Of a DNA stretch of 31,419 bases, positions 19,031 through 26,864 are shown in pieces. Below the pieces are notes generated by a model. That model saw only the letters and a list, made by a program, of their open reading frames with translations. It had not been told where the DNA came from and ran no database searches. The stretch is from Chara braunii (Eukaryota > Streptophyta > Charophyceae > Charales > Characeae). Position numbers and translations under genes: made by a program. The first letter of the stretch is position 1. The number at the start of each line of letters is the position of its first letter. The DNA lies in NCBI GenBank assembly GCA_003427395.1, contig BFEA01000359.1:855330-886748 (forward strand). Reading direction: 5' to 3'.

Positions 19031-19129
19031 CCACCTATGGCTAGCCTGCCCCTTTTTTCGTAATCAGCTACCTATAAACAACTTGAGCGGGCACCTAACC
19101 GTGCAGGCCGCGCCGCCGACTTCTCAGCT

Positions 19130-19440
19130 CTTGGCGTGGAATCAAATCTTGCAGCCCAAATAAAAAAAATAAAAATATTAGGCTTCTTATTCCTCTCGCA
19201 CCGCGACCATTCTTCTATGCCTACTTAGGCCCTTAATCGCGCGGCTTATCAGTCCTTCGTCACTGTTCTAGGTAAAATAAATCTTACTTTAGCATTTCCA
19301 CGTCTGCATGCCTCTGCAACCCTGCTAAGACCGCTTACTACCACCATTACTTTCGGATGCTGTAAGCGTCTGAACTAAAGTTCAGAAAAGTTCCAGTCTC
19401 TCGGTCATAAGTTGGTCTGAATAAACTTTTGACAAACGTG
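19130..19440. other. Spacer, no gene seen
   Basis: Mixed AT-rich sequence between the foldable segment and repeat copy C. It contains short A-runs and no supported ORF. Confidence 0.35.
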
Positions 19441-19464
19441 AGTCTCATCACGTCCTTCACTTCA

Positions 19465-19560
19465 ACAAAAAATTCGGACAATGTCCGACGTTAAAAATCC
19501 CCTGCAAATACCCTTGTAAGGGTATTCGCCCTGACAACATTCTCGGAACCCATTAAACGA
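19465..19560 (+). repeat. Dispersed palindrome-bearing repeat, copy C (partial)
   Basis: Hairpin TCGGACA-a-TGTCCGA (19475-19489 region) followed by the palindrome at 19504-19529, GCAAATACCCTT / AAGGGTATTCGC with one mismatch. This is the same central sequence ACCCTTGTAAGGGTA as copy A. The upstream half of the family is not recognisable here. Confidence 0.65.
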
Positions 19561-19828
19561 CGTCCTCGTCGTTCACCATCGAAATAAAAAGTTAGGATTC
19601 TTATGAATTTTCCATGTAAAGCAACGAACACAATACACAACAATTTCAACAATCATATGAAACTAAGTCGAAAGGTTCCCACCAGTATACAACAATATAA
19701 CAATAAAACTAGATTTAGCCTATAGAAGCCTTAAATCAATACAAATCATAAGTGAATGGAATGATACCAGATTTTGCCTTTGGCAAACCTTCTCAAAACT
19801 TGGACTCAGCTCTAGACCCTGGAAGCCT

Positions 19829-19831
19829 TTA
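19829..19831. other. Target site duplication TTA, left
   Basis: TTA immediately before the left terminal inverted repeat; its partner is at 23164-23166. Confidence 0.85.
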
Positions 19832-19848
19832 GGGGCTCGTTCGACACT

Positions 19849-19960
19849 CCTCGGGCGCGTAAATCCCCCGAGGAAATTATCGTTGCACTTATCCTCGAGG
19901 AACAAATTGAAAAAAAAATGTAAAAACATTTCCTCGGGGATTCCTCGGGGATTCCTCGGG
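19849..19960. promoter_or_regulatory. Subterminal CCTCGGG motif cluster, left end
   Basis: CCTCGGG or its complement occurs in the inverted repeat and again at about 19866 (CCCCGAGG), 19892 (CCTCGAGG), 19931, 19942 and 19953 (CCTCGGGGATT repeated in tandem). In Harbinger elements subterminal repeats are candidate binding sites for the Myb-like protein or the transposase. The binding role is inferred. Confidence 0.55.
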
Positions 19961-20559
19961 CTACAGCCATTTGAAGGCGTTCCCCAAGGGACCTCCCGAG
20001 TTCCCTCAGAGGTCGAGCATCCGGAAGAATCGGGACGTCGTCGGCAGCTCTCTCGACAACATTTTTCGACGGCCGTCTGTACCACTGTTGTTCCTGGCGC
20101 CCGTGGACGGATATCTTCGATCGGCAACGGTCGGCGTCATGGAACAGTCCAGCAACGGTCGCCTTTTGTGTCCTGCTGACCTCCGCAACGTCGAAAAGCG
20201 GCTGTCTTGCGTCGCTGCCCTTGGCCCCGAGCGGGAAGGCGCCCAACAGTCGGCAGATTCGAATATTTCAACCGTCCCCCGCCCGGGCGATTGCGCACTG
20301 TCTTCACAAACGGAATGCGTTACCCTGCTTTTTTCGTTTGCTGCGTTTAAGCGTTTGCAGCACTGTCCCTCGCCGTTACGTGATAGATCCCCCGTTGTCT
20401 TCTAGCTGCCACCGTCATCCACGTGCCTTTCATGGCCGACGTCTTTTGGAGGTTGTCGCTGCTGGTGCTGGTCGTCCTATTGCTCCTCCTATTGGTTGTC
20501 TTCCACATGTGCATCCTCGGCTGCGTTTCTCGACGTGGCCGCAGAAGGAGGTCTTTCAA

Positions 20560-20948
20560 GAACGACGCCAGGATGGAGGGCCGGCAGACGATCAGCGGGT
20601 CAGCAGGGGAGCACGGTGGGCGGCGGTCTGGGCACAGCCCGTCGAATAGTTCAAGGCCATCGGAGCGGTCTGGGTACGCGCACCTGCCACCGCACTTGCA
20701 ACCTATGCCAGACACGTCCGACGAGGAGGCGGGGAAGCGGATCCGCCTAGGAGTGGACGGCTACAGAGCTGTTTGGAAGTCGCGAGGGCGGTAATGGGCA
20801 GTCCTACACCGAACTCCTCTAGCAGGGGCTCAACGACCACGATGGCGATGGCGGCGTGAATCTGTCGTTTGGACTTGGTAGCGGTAGGTCGGCAGCCGCC
20901 TCTTGAACGGTCGTCATAAACCCCCATCCCGACGACGATGGCAGCGAC
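20560..20948 (+). pseudogene. Decayed 5' part of the Myb/SANT ORF
   Basis: Protein-like sequence upstream of the Myb/SANT frame is split. One frame (to the TAA at about 20792) encodes SGYAHLPPHLQ..PDTSDEEAGKRIRLGVDGYRAVW. Sequence collinear with it then continues in another frame as GGNGQSYTELL, a TAG at 20820-20822, GLNDHDGDGGVNLSFGLGSG, a TGA at 20904-20906, and joins the main frame. The composition and continuity suggest one original N-terminal region broken by a frameshift near 20788 and two stops. An alternative is an intron removing this part, but no good splice sites stand out. Confidence 0.5.
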
Positions 20949-21080
20949 GTGACGGTTGTTCTGCGAACATCCAGGTCTCCAGCGCCGCTGTGGGAGGCTT
21001 CGGGGAACAACAAGGATCCTCTGAGGCAGCAATTTCGTTCGTCGTCTGTGTGTAGGGGTGCCTCCGCTCACCCCCACTGG

Positions 21081-22223
21081 ATGCAGTCTCCGTCTCCCCT
21101 GTCCGCCGGTTCGATTGCAGGCCGCCGTCTTGGCGAGTGTGGGGAGACGGCGCGTGGCATCGCTGATGTTCGCGACGCACGTGACGGGAGGGAGATGTGG
21201 GCAGAACAACGACGGTTGATGCGGTCGGGGCGGGAGGAGTCCATAACTCGGGGGGTGCAACGATTGCGTGTTGGGAAAGACGGACACGACTGCGAGGAAG
21301 CAGTGGCGGACGCGCACGACTCCGACTGGAATGACAACGGCGCTGAAGGTGGGGAGGATGACGCAGGCTACATTTCGCCGTCGAAGCAAGCGGCCGCTAT
21401 GGGAGGGAGGGGCGGGAAGACGAAGTCGTGTGTCGACAATGGTCGTCGGGGCAAAAGGACGGCGGGCAAGGGTAGCGATGCCAAAGGTGACGTCGATGGG
21501 GAAGGAGGTCATCACTTCTGGTCCGTCGACGACATTATAGCCCTCACCCGGGCTAAACGTGATCAGGATGCGCATCTGCAGGGGATGGGTCACGCGTACG
21601 CTCGGATGAAGCCGCGAGAATGGAAGTGGTTGGATGTGGCGACGAGGTTGAAGAAGGTGGGCGTCGACAGAGAGGCCGATCGGTGCGGAAAGAAGTGGGA
21701 CAATTTGATGCAGCAGTTCAAGAAGGTTCATCATTTCCAAGGACTGTCCGGGAAACAGGACTTCTTCCAATTGTCTGGGAAGGACAGGATGTCGAAGGGC
21801 TTCAGTTTCAATATGGATCGTGCGGTTTACGATGAAATACTGGGGTCGACCACCAAGAACCACACCATAAACCCGAAGAACGTCGCCGACACTGGTGCTC
21901 AGGGTGGTGTGCGTCTGCCGTCCGCCTCTTTTGCGGATCCTAAATCTGTGGACGACCGGGACGGTGGTGCAGAGCACGACGATGACGACTCCACGAAAGG
22001 TCCTTCGCAGACGACGGGTGGCGCAGGCGATTTCGGCAAGAAGAAGAGCACGAGGCAGCAAACTTTTGAGGCAATGACGGAATGCATGGAGAAGCACGGG
22101 GCGCTAATGGCGTCGACGATGGAGAGCAACAACAAACGTCATTGCTACATCGCCCCCCCTGTTCGTCGCTTCATCCACCACCTGGGCGTCGCTCTGGGAA
22201 ATGCTCCACACCCCATGGCATAG
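21081..22223 (+). CDS. Myb/SANT-like (trihelix-type) DNA-binding protein of a Harbinger element
   Basis: The frame of 380 codons starts from the first ATG after the last upstream in-frame stop (20904-20906). Residues 1-140 are polar and probably disordered. A Myb/SANT-like domain spans about residues 146-255: it begins HHFWSVDDIIALTRAKRDQD, has the spaced tryptophans W147, W181/W183 and W206 (KKWDNLMQQFKKV), and ends with the basic/aromatic stretch before YDEI. An Asp-rich stretch follows (about 290-300), then a predicted helix (QQTFEAMTECMEKHGALM). The last 25 residues look unlike the rest and may result from a frameshift. In PIF/Harbinger transposons this protein binds the element ends and helps bring in the transposase. 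Because the 5' part is broken, the frame may be a relic whose DNA-binding domain happens to be intact. The domain call is firm; that the gene is active is not shown. Confidence 0.6.
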   Translation: MQSPSPLSAGSIAGRRLGECGETARGIADVRDARDGREMWAEQRRLMRSGREESITRGVQRLRVGKDGHDCEEAVADAHDSDWNDNGAEGGEDDAGYISPSKQAAAMGGRGGKTKSCVDNGRRGKRTAGKGSDAKGDVDGEGGHHFWSVDDIIALTRAKRDQDAHLQGMGHAYARMKPREWKWLDVATRLKKVGVDREADRCGKKWDNLMQQFKKVHHFQGLSGKQDFFQLSGKDRMSKGFSFNMDRAVYDEILGSTTKNHTINPKNVADTGAQGGVRLPSASFADPKSVDDRDGGAEHDDDDSTKGPSQTTGGAGDFGKKKSTRQQTFEAMTECMEKHGALMASTMESNNKRHCYIAPPVRRFIHHLGVALGNAPHPMA

Positions 22224-22930
22224 CACACCTGCAGGACGGCGTCGCAAATGGCACCACTGCCCTCTTCGTCCATATGCATGGCCTGCAGCGTCTTTTTCCG
22301 GCGTGCGCGAATGACTGCTCTCATCCTCCCCTCGGTCCTCTGCCATTGACACCTGATATTATCAGGTTCACGCCCGCTGCCACAGCCGCCCTCTCCGCCT
22401 TGCTGAGTGTGTCATGGACCGTGTCCCCGTTCACGTCCATCGCTCGTCGTCGCCAAGTGAAGAGGCTCGACTTCAGTGGGAACAACAACGATGTTGCGTC
22501 GTGACAACCGGACTGTACGGCGTGCACGTCGACGGCGAAGGTGCGCGTAGCGCAGTAGACAACGGTGGCGATCGTGTGACGGCGGACCTGTTGCTTCGGA
22601 CGTATTCATGGACGTTCGGCGTGCCAGCAGAAGCCACGCAGCCGCCACCCCGTACCCAAACGGTCCCGCCGACGAACGTTGCTGCCGTCAGTCGTAAGGG
22701 ACACCCACGCCTCAGTCATTCGCTTACGGAAATTCGAATTTCAAAATTCGAATCCGGGACTGCGCGCCGTTTTCGTAGCCTTTTTTTTTTCCGCTGCGTA
22801 CTTTCGAATTCGCGCCACCCATAGCACCTGGACCAAGGACGACGCCACGGACACAACTCGCTGGACCAACCTCGCCCCCTCCCCCTCCCTCTCTCTCTCT
22901 CTAGCCAGCTGCGATATTGGAGACTTATCT

Positions 22931-22975
<45 letters not shown>

Positions 22976-23035
22976 CCCACCCCCCCCCCCCCCCCCCCTC
23001 GTCCGCGTATTGAAATATCTAACTGGCCGCGGGAG
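22224..23035. other. 3' non-coding part of the Harbinger element
   Basis: No supported ORF. It contains a near-perfect palindrome ATTCGAATTT-ca-AAATTCGAAT (22732-22753), short CT runs near 22885, (CT)n at 22933-22972 and a C-tract at about 22980-22998. Confidence 0.6.
22933..22998. repeat. (CT)n microsatellite and C-tract
   Basis: About 40 bases of CT followed by GGACCCA and a run of about 19 C. The left flank AGCTGCGATATTGGAGACTT and ATCTGTT is related to the flank of the (CT)n at 9253. Confidence 0.9.
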
Positions 23036-23150
23036 CACCCGAGGAATCCTCATCGGGAAACATTTTCGAGGATGAGTGGACCGAAGGCCGGAATTTCTTT
23101 AGGCGACTCCAAGTAATCGTCCTCGGGGCCCGAGGATGCCCCGAGGAGTG
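23036..23150. promoter_or_regulatory. Subterminal CCTCGGG motif cluster, right end
   Basis: CCCGAGGAATCC (23038), TTTTCGAGGATGAG (23063), CCTCGGGGCCCGAGG (23121-23135) and CCCCGAGG (23139) mirror the left-end cluster in inverted orientation. Confidence 0.55.
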
Positions 23151-23163
23151 TGGAACGAGCCCC

Positions 23164-23166
23164 TTA
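23164..23166. other. Target site duplication TTA, right
   Basis: TTA immediately after the right terminal inverted repeat; its partner is at 19829-19831. Confidence 0.85.
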
Positions 23167-23360
23167 GTTTAAATGAGCTTTTTCATAATGATTCTTGCAT
23201 TATCCCACTAGTGGCCACTCAAAACAAAATTTTATCTCTAAGAAGAGTATCGAAAACCCTTTGACTTGTTCCAAAATAAAATTTATTTGGTCGATATATC
23301 CATTCATAAATAATTTGAGTCGACGTCCATTACCGCCAGGAGTTAAACCTGGGTCTCTCT

Positions 23361-23510
23361 TACCATATGTGAACCCACTATGCCCCTGCCATTACATATC
23401 TCTAGTTTGTCCTAGATATATGCATGTTTTTTCTTTATGACTTTTGTTTCTTTTCATAACTGAATCAGGTCAATTAAAGTAATGCATGTGTGAATTGCAA
23501 GTTCTTTTTT
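23361..23510 (+). repeat. Head block H, copy 1
   Basis: GAACCCACTATGCCCC, a CTAGTTTGTC phrase, ATGCATGTTTT, TTTATGACTTTTGTTTCTTT, CATAACTGAATCAGGTCA and AATGCATGTGTGAATT occur in this order, as at 23795 and 26651. Confidence 0.85.
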
Positions 23511-23564
23511 ATTCTGACTGTAAATCAAACGAATGGATGAACGGAGAGAATGTGGTATATAAAA

Positions 23565-23715
23565 AAATAATCACCACTGTAATTATTTATTATAATAATC
23601 ATCACTATAATCATTTATTATAATAATCACCACTATAATTATTTATTATAATAATCATCACTACAATTATTTATTATAATAATCACCACTATAATTATTT
23701 ATTATAATAATTAAC
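23565..23715. repeat. 28-bp AT-rich satellite, array a
   Basis: Units AATAATCACCACTATAATTA plus TTTATTAT repeat at 28-bp period (TCACC/TCATC at 23571, 23599 and so on), about five units. Confidence 0.9.
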
Positions 23716-23790
23716 TTCAATGTTAAATTTTTCTGAATTTCTCTATTCGAATAGAGAATTTTAGGAAAATCTTAAGGTACAATTCTCTCT
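23707..23790. repeat. Foldback element, partial copy, with 20-bp perfect palindrome
   Basis: Starts ATAATTAACTTCAATGTT as in the complete foldback at 24906. Its centre, 23739-23758, is the perfect palindrome TTCTCTATTCGAATAGAGAA. The right arm seen in the other copy is missing. Confidence 0.7.
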
Positions 23791-23794
23791 TGTC

Positions 23795-23945
23795 ATATAG
23801 GAACCCACTATGCCCCTGCCATTACATCTCTCTAGTTTGTCTGAGAGATATGCATGTTTTCCTTTATGACTTTTGTTTATTTTCATAACTGAATCAGGTC
23901 AATTGAAGGAATGCATGTGTGAATTCCAATTTCTTTTTTATTTTG
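23795..23945 (+). repeat. Head block H, copy 2
   Basis: Nearly the same text as copy 1 (GGAACCCACTATGCCCCTGC, GAGAGATATGCATGTTTTCC, GAATCAGGTCAATTGAAGGA). It is followed again by the 28-bp satellite, making a direct duplication of head plus satellite plus foldback. Confidence 0.85.
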
Positions 23946-23995
23946 ACTGGAAATTAGACGAAGGGATGAACGGAGAAAATGTGGTCTGTAAAAAA

Positions 23996-24133
23996 ATAAT
24001 CACTACTGTAATTATTTATTATAATAATCACCACTATAATGATTTATTATAATAATCACCATTATAATAATCACCACTATAATTATTTATTATAATAATC
24101 ACCACTATAATTATTTATTATAATAATAATCAC
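23996..24133. repeat. 28-bp AT-rich satellite, array b (interrupted)
   Basis: Same unit as array a. The array is broken at 24133 by an inserted element and resumes at 24881 with ATCACCACTATAATTATTTA. Confidence 0.9.
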
Positions 24134-24880
24134 AAGGGTTACCGACGTTCGGAACGGGCCGAACGCCTGAACCCGAACGCCCGAACGTACGGGACACCTT
24201 TGGGAGGCGTTCGGTCGTTCAGGCCGAACGCGGACCAAAAAAAAAAACAAAAAAACAAAGTTTCCACAAAATTTTGAAAACAAACTATGTTATGGAGAAA
24301 CATAACCTAAACAACATTTGTCTGGGCACTACATCCAAATTCCTTACCAAATTTGAATTAAAAATCCAATACAGAAAATAAACACTATGATAAAAATAAG
24401 AAAAAATAAAAAGAGAATTAAAATGAGTGAGTGTGCCAGCACCTTTTCGACATCGCCATCTTTGCCGATTTTTAATTATTTTTAGGCATTGACAAATGCC
24501 CTGAAAATTTACAGATATGTAGTCTACATAATCAATAACTCATTAAAAAAATTTCAAAAAATAATAAAAATTTTTAGGCCTCAAAATAAAGTGAAAAAAA
24601 ACAAAATAGTAAGTGGGCGAGCACGTTTTGATATCCCCATCTTTAACGATTTTTCATGTTTTCTTGGCCTAGCAGAATCGCTTCGAAATTTATAGTCGTG
24701 TAGGTTACATCATAGAGAACTCACAAAAAACAATTCAGAAGAAAAAACTTATTTTTAGGCCCCGAAATATTTTTGGCGGGGGCCGAACCTGGAGGTGTTC
24801 GGCCCCCGAACGGGATCCCGAACGCCCGAACGTTCGGGGGCCAGCCCGGGGCCCCCCGAACGTTCGGTCAGGTAACCCTG
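24134..24880. mobile_element. hAT-like non-autonomous element (MITE) nested in the satellite
   Basis: The ends are AAGGGTTACC (24134-24143) and GGTAACCCTG (24871-24880), inverted repeats that differ only at the outermost base; the right end reads CAGGGTTACC on the minus strand, a hAT-like start. Both subterminal regions are crowded with CCGAACG/CGTTCGG, about a dozen copies. The interior is AT-rich with a ~165-bp direct repeat (24424-24589 and 24607-24768, both with GCCATCTTT or CCCATCTTT, CGATTTTT and ATTTTTAGGCC). No ORF. ATCAC flanks both sides, but the satellite context makes the target duplication length uncertain (hAT normally gives 8 bp). Confidence 0.7.
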
Positions 24881-24905
24881 ATCACCACTATAATTATTTA
24901 TTATA

Positions 24906-24989
24906 ATAATTAACTTCAATATCATTTTTTTCTGAATTTTTCTATTTGAATAGAGAACTTAAAAAAAAATTGACATTGAAGTTAATTAT
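24906..24989. repeat. 84-bp foldback element
   Basis: Arms ATAATTAACTTCAATATC (24906-24923) and GACATTGAAGTTAATTAT (24972-24989) are inverted repeats with one mismatch. The middle, TCTATTTGAATAGAGA-like, is also self-complementary. The left half recurs at 23707. Confidence 0.8.
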
Positions 24990-25340
24990 CATGTTCAAGT
25001 AATGTGTTGTCCGGGATTCAAACCCATAACCAGTCGAATGAAAGTAGGTAATAAAGTATTTTTATATAAATATATATATATATATGTGAAATATCGTGCG
25101 TTTGACCGGATTAACCAAAGGCACGGCACGGTATTATTTCTAAGTCTAATCGACGTCGAGGCAGATCAAAATATAGAACAAAAAAAAAACAAATTGAAAT
25201 ATGAACCGAAAAATCTCACAAGTTTCGCTCTTCGGGCCTTTGATTTTAGAGAATTGCAAGGTACAACAATTGATACAAAAATTTATCAACATTTGTAAGA
25301 TTCATGGGGAAAAAAATAAAATTTTGTGCTATTGTTTAAT
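24990..25340. repeat. Entry region of hairpin array 2
   Basis: CCGGGATTCAAACCCATAAC (25013) resembles the tRNA-like block before arrays 1 and 3. ACCGGATTAACCAAAGGCAC (25108) recurs at 25352 (GCCGGATTAACCAAAGGCAC), each followed by a core-like TATTTCTAAGT. A short (AT)n lies at about 25070-25085. Confidence 0.55.
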
Positions 25341-26125
25341 CTTGGGTTTGGCCGGATTAACCAAAGGCACGATATTGTTTCTAAGTTTAATGACCCAATG
25401 CTATAATTTTTTAATTGTTTTCTGAAGGACCAAACATTGTTTCTAAGTTCAATGAACCGGTTGTCGTGTTTATTTCTAAAAGCTTGCTTGTTTGATTTTT
25501 GAGACCAAGTATTGTTTCTAAGTTGAATGGTTTGATCTATCTGTTTCTTTTGGGGTTTTCGACTAAAATTGGACATTGTTTTTAAACCGAATGGTCCAAA
25601 TTCATACACTTGTGTGACTTGAGATAGAATGGACATTGTTTCCAAGCCGAATGGTTCAGTCTCTTGTTTTATGTTGAGGAAGGATTTTGGTGAAGAGCTA
25701 AACATTGTTTTCAAGCCGAATGGTTTAGCCTGAAGCCTCACACAGAATACACATGAGTAGAATTGAAAGTATTATATCTATATTTGCATGTGAACAGGCA
25801 GTTGAACATTGTTTCGAAATCGAATGGTCCAACTTAAGCCATATCACTAAGAAGAGAGGTAAAGTTAAAAGTATAATTGGAAGTAAAGTAGGCAACCTGA
25901 GCATTGTGTCTAAGTTGAATGACTCAGTTTTTTGCCCATATTTTAAGGACAAAATCATCAATTTATTAAATTTCATATATTTAAATAGTTCAGGGCGACA
26001 AGGCATTGTTTCTGAGTTGAATGGTATAGTCACATGTCCAGAGAAGAAAGAAGTAGTTGTGCAACTTGTTGGTGTATAATCTAAGGGCATGCTAGTCATT
26101 ATTTCTAAGTTGAGTGGTCAAGCGT
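25340..26125. repeat. Hairpin array 2: constant core, private stems
   Basis: Core ATTGTTTCTAAGTTGAATG (variants ATTGTTTTCAAGCCGAATG) with a loop of exactly 19 nt in the pairs listed. Arms: 25502-25510/25530-25538 AGACCAAGT/GTTTGATCT (8 of 9 pair, two G-T); 25569-25574/25594-25599 TTGGAC/GTCCAA; 25626-25634/25654-25662 AGAATGGAC/GTTCAGTCT (8 of 9); 25697-25703/25723-25729 GCTAAAC/GTTTAGC; 25800-25807/25827-25834 AGTTGAAC/GTCCAACT (7 of 8); 25897-25901/25923-25927 CTGAG/CTCAG; 25997-26004/26024-26031 (6 of 8); 26091-26097/26117-26123 (5 of 7). Units near 25375 and 25436 have decayed arms. Units correspond in order to arrays 1 and 3. No ORF is supported. Confidence 0.9.
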
Positions 26126-26320
26126 CATGTCATCTGTAAGATGGGTAAAATGGATAATCATCTCGAGGATCGATGAACTGTCTTGTGATGAAACAACTTG
26201 GGACTTTTGGTGAGAGTACTTATCCATTGTGGTATGGGTTTGCATGTGGTTAAGTGTAAGTTCTATTTAGTCTGAGTATAAACTTTGATAGATAGTTGTT
26301 TTAGATGCTCACTACGTGCG
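26126..26320 (-). repeat. Tail after array 2, third copy of one end of the 2.5-kb element
   Basis: AAGATGGGTAAAATGGATAA, GGGTTTGCATGTGGTTAAGT and TTTTAGATGCTCACTACGTG match the tail after array 3 (27636-27830), which is the end of the inverted 2.5-kb element (12030-12170 in copy 1: AGCACGTGGCGAGCAACTAC on the plus strand). Here the element stops after about 190 bp. Confidence 0.75.
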
Positions 26321-26389
26321 ACAACTTTGAGGATCATCAGAAGGTTGTTACTCTGCGTTTGGTTGTTGTTTGGTCGTCCTTGCTGCATT

Positions 26390-26640
26390 TTCACCATCAT
26401 TGCGGGGTCATCAAGTGCATCAAGGAAACAAGGTCATATCCTGTGAGTTGAGTCTGTCCCCTTCTCGTATCTCGAGTGTCTGAAACCTAAATTTCTTCTC
26501 TTCTTAATCTAAGTTTGATATTTAGTTGCGAGAGAAATGCGGCAGCCGGGATTGCAACCCATAAGACCGCAACAAGGTCTTTTGTGGAAGGTTACTCCAC
26601 CGATTGCGAAAGTTTTGAGGCAAAGAATCTACAAGTATAA
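26390..26640 (-). repeat. tRNA-like segment preceding hairpin array 3
   Basis: CATCATTGCGGGGTCATCAA, ATCAAGGAAACAAGG, CTCGAGTGTCTGAAA, GCGGCAGCCGGGATTGCAAC and CCACCGATTGCG parallel 16810-17040. The minus strand carries a B-box-like GGGTTGCAATCCC. Confidence 0.55.
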
Positions 26641-26650
26641 TTTTTTTTTG

Positions 26651-26800
26651 TCATGTGTAAACCCACTATGCCCCTACTATTACATCTCTCTAGTTTGTCT
26701 GAGAGATATGCATGTGTTCCTTTATGACTTTTGTTTCTTTTCATAACCGAATCATATCAATTGAAGAAATGCATACGTGAATGTTGTTTTTGTTTTTTTT
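26651..26800 (+). repeat. Head block H, copy 3
   Basis: AAACCCACTATGCCCCTACT, GAGAGATATGCATGTGTTCC and CATAACCGAATCATATCAAT match copies 1 and 2. It leads directly into array 3 without the 28-bp satellite. Confidence 0.8.
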
Positions 26801-26864
26801 TACTAAAAATCACTCTAAGGGATGAACAAAGGGAATGTGGGAGGAAGATAGTTTTGCATGCGTT

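Larger units (their letters stand above)
19832..23163 (+). mobile_element. PIF/Harbinger-type DNA transposon, complete ends, no transposase
   Basis: Terminal inverted repeats of 24 bp lie at 19832-19855 and 23140-23163. They start GGGGCTCGTTC and match at 23 of 24 positions. The element is flanked by direct TTA on both sides (19829-19831 and 23164-23166), the 3-bp target duplication expected for PIF/Harbinger. Subterminal regions on both sides are packed with CCTCGGGG/CCCCGAGG words. The interior carries a Myb/SANT-like reading frame, the second protein usual for this superfamily, but no DDE transposase is visible in any frame. It therefore probably moved by transposase supplied elsewhere. 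A (CT)n and C-tract occupy 22933-22998. Confidence 0.9.

Noticed and set aside
20703-22097. Long minus-strand open frame (464 codons) across the Harbinger element
   Set aside because: It lies antisense to the Myb/SANT frame, is rich in Pro/Arg/His/Ser and contains no domain. It is a shadow of the GC-rich coding strand.
25005-25035. tRNA gene suggested by GGGATTCAAACCC
   Set aside because: Only a T-arm-like motif is present; no acceptor, D or anticodon stems can be formed. It is kept as a tRNA-like component of a repeat.
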